Below are positions 60,049 to 64,000 of a DNA stretch of 64,000 nucleotides, one piece after another; position 1 is the first letter of the stretch, and each line of letters opens with the position of its first letter. This DNA comes from G963674685 sp963674685 (GTDB lineage: Bacteria; Lernaellota; Lernaellaia; JACKCT01). A program made the position numbers and the translations under genes. The notes beneath the pieces are model-generated. The model worked only from the letters and a program-made list of their open reading frames with translations. It had not been told where the DNA came from and searched no databases. The stretch spans positions 620,001 to 684,000 of the forward strand of contig CAXXWT010000009.1 in NCBI GenBank assembly GCA_963674685.2, read 5' to 3'.

Positions 60049-61125
60049 ATGCCTTCAAACGCCAATGAAATAATCGTCTTAGGCTCCGGAGTCGCCGGAC
60101 TGACGAGCGCCGTATCCTTTGCGGACATGGGCTATTCGACCACAATCGTTGAAAGCAAGGGTGTATTCGGAGGGCGCGCCGGCGAGTGGACCTGCATGGC
60201 GACCGGCCAATGCGCCAAGTGCGGCGCCTGCCAATCCCAGGAATTACGCCAGAAGGCGCTTTCTCATCGCGGCATTACATTTGAAAGCGGCGCCGAATTG
60301 ACCGGGCTTGAAGGCGCCCCCGGGAAATTCACGGCGAGCGTCAAGACCGGCGACGGAGAAAAGAAGATCCCGGCCGCGGCGGTTGTGGTTTGCACCGGCT
60401 TCAAACCCTATGAAGCCAAGCAGGATCCCATGCTGGGCTACGGGCGTTTTCCCGGAGTGTACACGATCATAGATGTGGATGATGTGTTGAAAGCCGATGA
60501 AATTGAAAAATTCGCACCGGCCGAATTGGAAAAACCGCGCATCGCCTTCATCCAGTGCGTCGGTTCCAGAAATCAGGTGGAAAAACGGGACTATTGCTCC
60601 CAGTTTTGCTGCAAGAATTCGGTGCGTCAAAGCCGTCGGCTGAAATATCTTCTGCCGAAGGCCGACATCACTATCTTTTATATCGATCTGCAGGTGATGG
60701 GCAAAGAATTCCGCACCTTTTACAATGAGTCCCAGGGCGAGATCAAATACGTCCAGGGCGTGCCGGCGGAAGTCGTTCCCGTTGAAAAAGACGGCCCCTA
60801 CAAACTCTTCGCCATTGATCCTGTAACCGGTGAAACGGTGGAACACGAAGTCGACCGCGTTGTTTTGGCCATCGGCGTGGACCACAACCAGGAGAACGCG
60901 GCTCTGGCCGAAACCCTGGGCGTCGAACTGAACGAAAGAGGCTTTTTCAAATCCGAAGGAAACCGCTCGACCCGGGAAGGCGTTTACCTGGCCGGAGCTT
61001 GCGCGGGCCCCACGAGCATTCCTTCCGCCATCGCCCACGGCATGGCGGCGGTATGCGAAGTGAGAAAAGCCGTCGGACCGAAAAGCACCGGGGAAAAATC
61101 CATCACCAATCATCGGTTTGCATAG
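60049..61125 (+). CDS. HdrA/QmoA-like FAD oxidoreductase, shortened
   Basis: The 358-residue flavoprotein is related to heterodisulfide reductase subunit A. The FAD loop is VLGSGVAGLTSAVSF, followed by ESKGVFGGRAGEW. A four-Cys set in CMATGQCAKCGACQ probably binds a [4Fe-4S] cluster. IQCVGSRNQVEKRDYCSQFCC is the HdrA-specific motif. It lacks the C-terminal ferredoxin domains of HdrA, which seem to have moved to the next gene. GGAGG precedes the ATG. It follows the C1 genes, with 40 bases to the next redox gene. Confidence 0.87.
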   Translation: MPSNANEIIVLGSGVAGLTSAVSFADMGYSTTIVESKGVFGGRAGEWTCMATGQCAKCGACQSQELRQKALSHRGITFESGAELTGLEGAPGKFTASVKTGDGEKKIPAAAVVVCTGFKPYEAKQDPMLGYGRFPGVYTIIDVDDVLKADEIEKFAPAELEKPRIAFIQCVGSRNQVEKRDYCSQFCCKNSVRQSRRLKYLLPKADITIFYIDLQVMGKEFRTFYNESQGEIKYVQGVPAEVVPVEKDGPYKLFAIDPVTGETVEHEVDRVVLAIGVDHNQENAALAETLGVELNERGFFKSEGNRSTREGVYLAGACAGPTSIPSAIAHGMAAVCEVRKAVGPKSTGEKSITNHRFA

Positions 61126-61165
61126 ACTGATCAACCATTCTCTATCAGGACGGGAAAGGTAATCC

Positions 61166-63091
61166 ATGACTGAAAACAAGGCGTTATTGATACTTGAAGA
61201 CAAATGCCCGGACCTGGCCGCCAAGCTGGATATGGACAACCTTGTTCAGAAGCTCAAAAGCCGGGACGACCTCACTTTGATGATGTACGCCCTCGATCAA
61301 GACGGCGACGCATATGCCGATATTTCCTCACAATGCGCCGGAAAAGACTTTGCCGGAATCGTCATGGCGGGCTCCGCGGCGTTTCTGGCGGCTATGCCCG
61401 AACTGATCGCCGTCGGCGAGGATGGCGCCAGCCTGCGTGCGCAGAAAGTGAATATTCTGGAATGGTGCGCCGGCGTTCATCCAAAAAGCGATGCGGCCGG
61501 TGAACTGGCTTTGCGTCAGATTTGCGTGGGAGCAGCGAAAGCCTCAACGAGTCTGCCCGTCGTTTTGAAAGAGCGGACGACGAAAAAGAATGTCGCCGTT
61601 TTCGGTTGCGGGCGTTGCGCCACGGCCGTCAAAGACGCCTTGGGCGAACTGGACATCCCGGTGATCATGATCGCCGGACCGGGCGCTTCCGACGGAAACG
61701 GTCCTTCCGGATGCGAATTCACCGCCGATGCCGTGGTGGAGAAAATCGCCGGCGCCGCCGGAGATTTCCAGATCACGCTCAATACACCTTCCGGGAAAAA
61801 ATTTGTGGAAGCCGGCGCCGTCGTCGCCGCAACGGGCGCTCAACTGGCTCCCGTCCTGCCGGGCTCTGTCGGTGAATCAGCCAAAGTGATGACCCTGGCG
61901 GACTGGACCAAAGCGCTCGAAGGCAAAGCGGCCAAGGAAAAAGTCGCCGTATGGATGGACTACAAGGAGCAGGAAGCGCGCGCCGTTTGCGGGCGCGTTG
62001 TCGACGCTCTGGAAAAATCCACGGCCAAAGGCGACGAACTCTATCTGCTTTTCCAACACATGCCGGTTTACGGGTATGAGGGGCAAAAGCGATATGACGA
62101 TTTGCGTGAAAAGGGCGTTACGATGCTTCGCTACGTCGGCGAACCGGTCGCCACGGTCGACGGAGATAAGCTCTCTTTGGAAATCACGGACGCTTTGATG
62201 CCCGAAAGAGCGCTTTTGGTTGAAGCGGATCGGCTCGTCATGCCCGAGAAACTCAGGCCCGGCGCGGGCAATAAACAGCTTGCCGCCGCATTGCAACAGC
62301 CGCTGGACAAAGACGGCTACCTGCAACCATGCAATCTCAGGCACGCCCCCGTCGGCTCCACGCGGCGCGGCGTTTATTACCTGGGACTCGCGCACGGAGA
62401 TTTCGACGCCGCCGAAACCGCGGTCGAAGCGAAGGCGATCGCCGGGCAGATCGCGTCTTTACTGGCCGCGGATACGGTCATGGTTCCGCGCGAACTATCC
62501 TTTGTGGATGTCGGGCAATGCGCGAGTTGTCTCACCTGCCTGCGCACCTGCCAGCACGGCGCGATTATCATGGCGGAAGGTTCCTCCGTGGAATTCGTCG
62601 ACGGCGCCTGCTGGGAATGCGGCATGTGCGCCGCCGTCTGCCCCCGCAAGGCCATTACGCGAAGCAGTTTCTCCGACGCGCAGCTTAAAGCCGCCATCAA
62701 GGAAGCCACGGCCACGCTGGGCGGAAAAAAGCCCGTCATCGCGTTCATGTGCCGCAACTCGGCTTCCCAGGCTCTTGACGACGCCGGAAAGCGAAATGTG
62801 GAAATGCCCGACGACGTCGTCTGGCTGGAGGTTCCCTGCGCCGGCCATATTTCCGAAACCGAAGCGCTTCACGCGCTGGCTTCAGGCGCCCGCAAGGTGG
62901 AAGTTTTCGGTTGTCAGCACGGCAACTGCAAATCCCTGATCGGTTCGGAATCCGCCGACAACAGAATATTCAAAGTCAGGAATTCCCTGGAAAACCTGGG
63001 CATGGATCCAAACGCTGTTCGTTTTCATTCGATCGCCGCGAACGAGGCCGACAGACTCGCCCATATCATTCAGGAAAACACGAAAGAATAG
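61166..63091 (+). CDS. QmoB/HdrA2-like protein with two ferredoxin motifs and MvhD-like domain
   Basis: The 641-residue protein has a degenerate N-terminal Rossmann part (KNVAVFGCGRCATAV near residue 140). Two 4Fe-4S motifs, CASCLTCLRTC and CWECGMCAAVC, lie around residues 450-500. The C-terminal MvhD-type domain has Cys in FMCRNS, VPCAGH and FGCQHGNC (a [2Fe-2S] site in MvhD). It would relay electrons between the flavoprotein and the HdrBC-like subunit, as in MvhD-HdrABC or QmoABC complexes. The MvhD Cys set appears reduced relative to the family. Confidence 0.85.
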   Translation: MTENKALLILEDKCPDLAAKLDMDNLVQKLKSRDDLTLMMYALDQDGDAYADISSQCAGKDFAGIVMAGSAAFLAAMPELIAVGEDGASLRAQKVNILEWCAGVHPKSDAAGELALRQICVGAAKASTSLPVVLKERTTKKNVAVFGCGRCATAVKDALGELDIPVIMIAGPGASDGNGPSGCEFTADAVVEKIAGAAGDFQITLNTPSGKKFVEAGAVVAATGAQLAPVLPGSVGESAKVMTLADWTKALEGKAAKEKVAVWMDYKEQEARAVCGRVVDALEKSTAKGDELYLLFQHMPVYGYEGQKRYDDLREKGVTMLRYVGEPVATVDGDKLSLEITDALMPERALLVEADRLVMPEKLRPGAGNKQLAAALQQPLDKDGYLQPCNLRHAPVGSTRRGVYYLGLAHGDFDAAETAVEAKAIAGQIASLLAADTVMVPRELSFVDVGQCASCLTCLRTCQHGAIIMAEGSSVEFVDGACWECGMCAAVCPRKAITRSSFSDAQLKAAIKEATATLGGKKPVIAFMCRNSASQALDDAGKRNVEMPDDVVWLEVPCAGHISETEALHALASGARKVEVFGCQHGNCKSLIGSESADNRIFKVRNSLENLGMDPNAVRFHSIAANEADRLAHIIQENTKE

Positions 63092-63132
63092 AGTAAACAC
63101 AGGAATCAATGCCGCTCCAGGAGGTTAAAAGT

Positions 63133-64000
63133 ATGGCTGAGAAGATTAGGCTTAACGAAAGCAAGGAGACGCCTCTTCTCGATATAATGCTGAATGAGGA
63201 GAAATGGAAAGTCGATGTGAACATGTGCATCGGCTGCGCCCGCTGTCTCAGCGTATGTCCGCTCCGGGGTCATGATGGGCTTGATCCGCGTAAGCTCATT
63301 CATCTCGTCGCTCTGGGGCAGGAAGAAGAAGTGATCAATTCCGATTGGATTTGGAAGTGCACCGGTTGCGATCGCTGCACCAACATCTGCCCCATGGGAT
63401 TCACCATGAGCAGTCTGATCACGCGCGCCAGAGGAATGCTTCCCAGGGATAAAACCCCCGGCGGCAGCCAGCAGACGGCGGAGAACCATCTCCACAAGGG
63501 AAACAACATGGAGATTCCCGAGGAGGAATGGCTCGACACGCTGGACTGGATGCGCGAGGAAATCGAAGACGATTTTCCCGAACTGGTCGTTCCCGTGGAC
63601 AAAAAGGGCGCCAAGTATTTCTTTACGATCAACTCCAAGCTGCCGAAATATTACCCTTTGCAGCTTCAGGATATCTACAAGATCAACTACGCCGCGGGCA
63701 TCGACTGGACCATGGGCAGCAAATGGTGGGAAGGCACCAACTACGCCATGTTCTCCGGCGATCTGGATATCTGGGAAGCGACCTTGAAGAAGCAGGTCGA
63801 GTACGTCGAGAATCTCGGTTGCGAGATCATGGCCTACACCGAATGCGGCCACGGCTATTACGCCACCGCCGCCGGCTATAAAAAATTCGGCATCAAACCG
63901 AAGTACAAGTTGATTCACGTGGTGAATCTGTACGCTCAGTGGCTGAAAGAAGGTTTGATCAAGGTCGACAAATCGAAAAATCCAAAGCGCGTCACCTTGC
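63133..64000 (+). CDS. HdrC/HdrB-like iron-sulfur protein, N-terminal part (runs off right edge)
   Basis: The 289 visible residues have two 4Fe-4S ferredoxin motifs, CIGCARCLSVC and CTGCDRCTNIC. A region with TECGHGY follows that resembles the start of a CCG (HdrB/HdrD) domain. HdrBC-type subunits carry a noncubane cluster that reduces disulfides or other acceptors. AGGAGG lies about 8 bases before the ATG. It completes the set HdrA-QmoB/MvhD-HdrBC behind fhs and folD. The C-terminus, where the cluster Cys would lie, is beyond the window. Confidence 0.85.
   Translation, partial: MAEKIRLNESKETPLLDIMLNEEKWKVDVNMCIGCARCLSVCPLRGHDGLDPRKLIHLVALGQEEEVINSDWIWKCTGCDRCTNICPMGFTMSSLITRARGMLPRDKTPGGSQQTAENHLHKGNNMEIPEEEWLDTLDWMREEIEDDFPELVVPVDKKGAKYFFTINSKLPKYYPLQLQDIYKINYAAGIDWTMGSKWWEGTNYAMFSGDLDIWEATLKKQVEYVENLGCEIMAYTECGHGYYATAAGYKKFGIKPKYKLIHVVNLYAQWLKEGLIKVDKSKNPKRVTL

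Overview
The window is a moderately GC-rich chromosomal segment from a Gram-negative, probably anaerobic bacterium of a deltaproteobacterial-like, largely uncultured lineage. The evidence is an OmpA-type outer-membrane protein, several lipoproteins and outer-membrane barrels, an HdrA/QmoB-like electron-transfer cluster beside formate-tetrahydrofolate ligase, a Cys-poor DksA, and secreted proteins with Asp-rich spacers or tails. The phylum cannot be fixed from sequence alone; Myxococcota, Desulfobacterota or Lernaellota-type lineages would all fit. No rRNA, tRNA or CRISPR array was seen.

Layout. 1-11.5 kb: the gltB N-terminus, an OmpA/Pal-like protein, a small Cys-rich lipoprotein, a PlsC acyltransferase, a DksA relative, wecB, a membrane sulfatase-like enzyme, a CPA2 antiporter and a B12-binding radical SAM protein. 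11.7-13.5 kb: a complete ISKra4-type insertion sequence with 9-bp target duplication and an apparent -1 frameshift, lying between the radical SAM gene and a histidine kinase/response regulator pair. 15-29 kb: mostly single genes (secreted Asp-tailed protein, lipoprotein hydrolase, DUF2461, YjbQ, enolase-superfamily enzyme, ceramidase-like protein, outer-membrane barrel with lipoprotein partner, LsrF-like aldolase, MDR dehydrogenase, CDF transporter).

29.4-45.3 kb is one long minus-strand block that looks like a synthase-dependent exopolysaccharide locus. In order it encodes a small membrane protein, a membrane-bound degenerate GGDEF protein that keeps a c-di-GMP I-site (PelD-like logic), a DUF2334 deacetylase-like protein, a processive GT2 synthase broken by a one-base frameshift, a GH8-like glycosidase, a 1770-residue TPR plus beta-barrel exporter, and two tandem SGNH-domain membrane proteins that could acylate the product. 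A c-di-GMP-sensing inner-membrane protein would control the synthase, the product would be trimmed and deacetylated in the periplasm, and it would leave through the TPR/barrel protein.

45.4-56.8 kb: glyQ-glyS, a YaiI-type protein, an OFA-like MFS transporter, a UPF0316 protein, a STAND-type ATPase with eight 42-residue TPRs, and pabA-pabB. The STAND gene is flanked by two non-coding stretches rich in hairpin repeats, one of which carries a family whose stems differ in sequence but stay paired. 57.2-64 kb: fhs, folD and three Hdr/Qmo-like redox genes, the last running off the window. This resembles the methyl branch of C1 metabolism coupled to a heterodisulfide-reductase-like electron-transfer complex.
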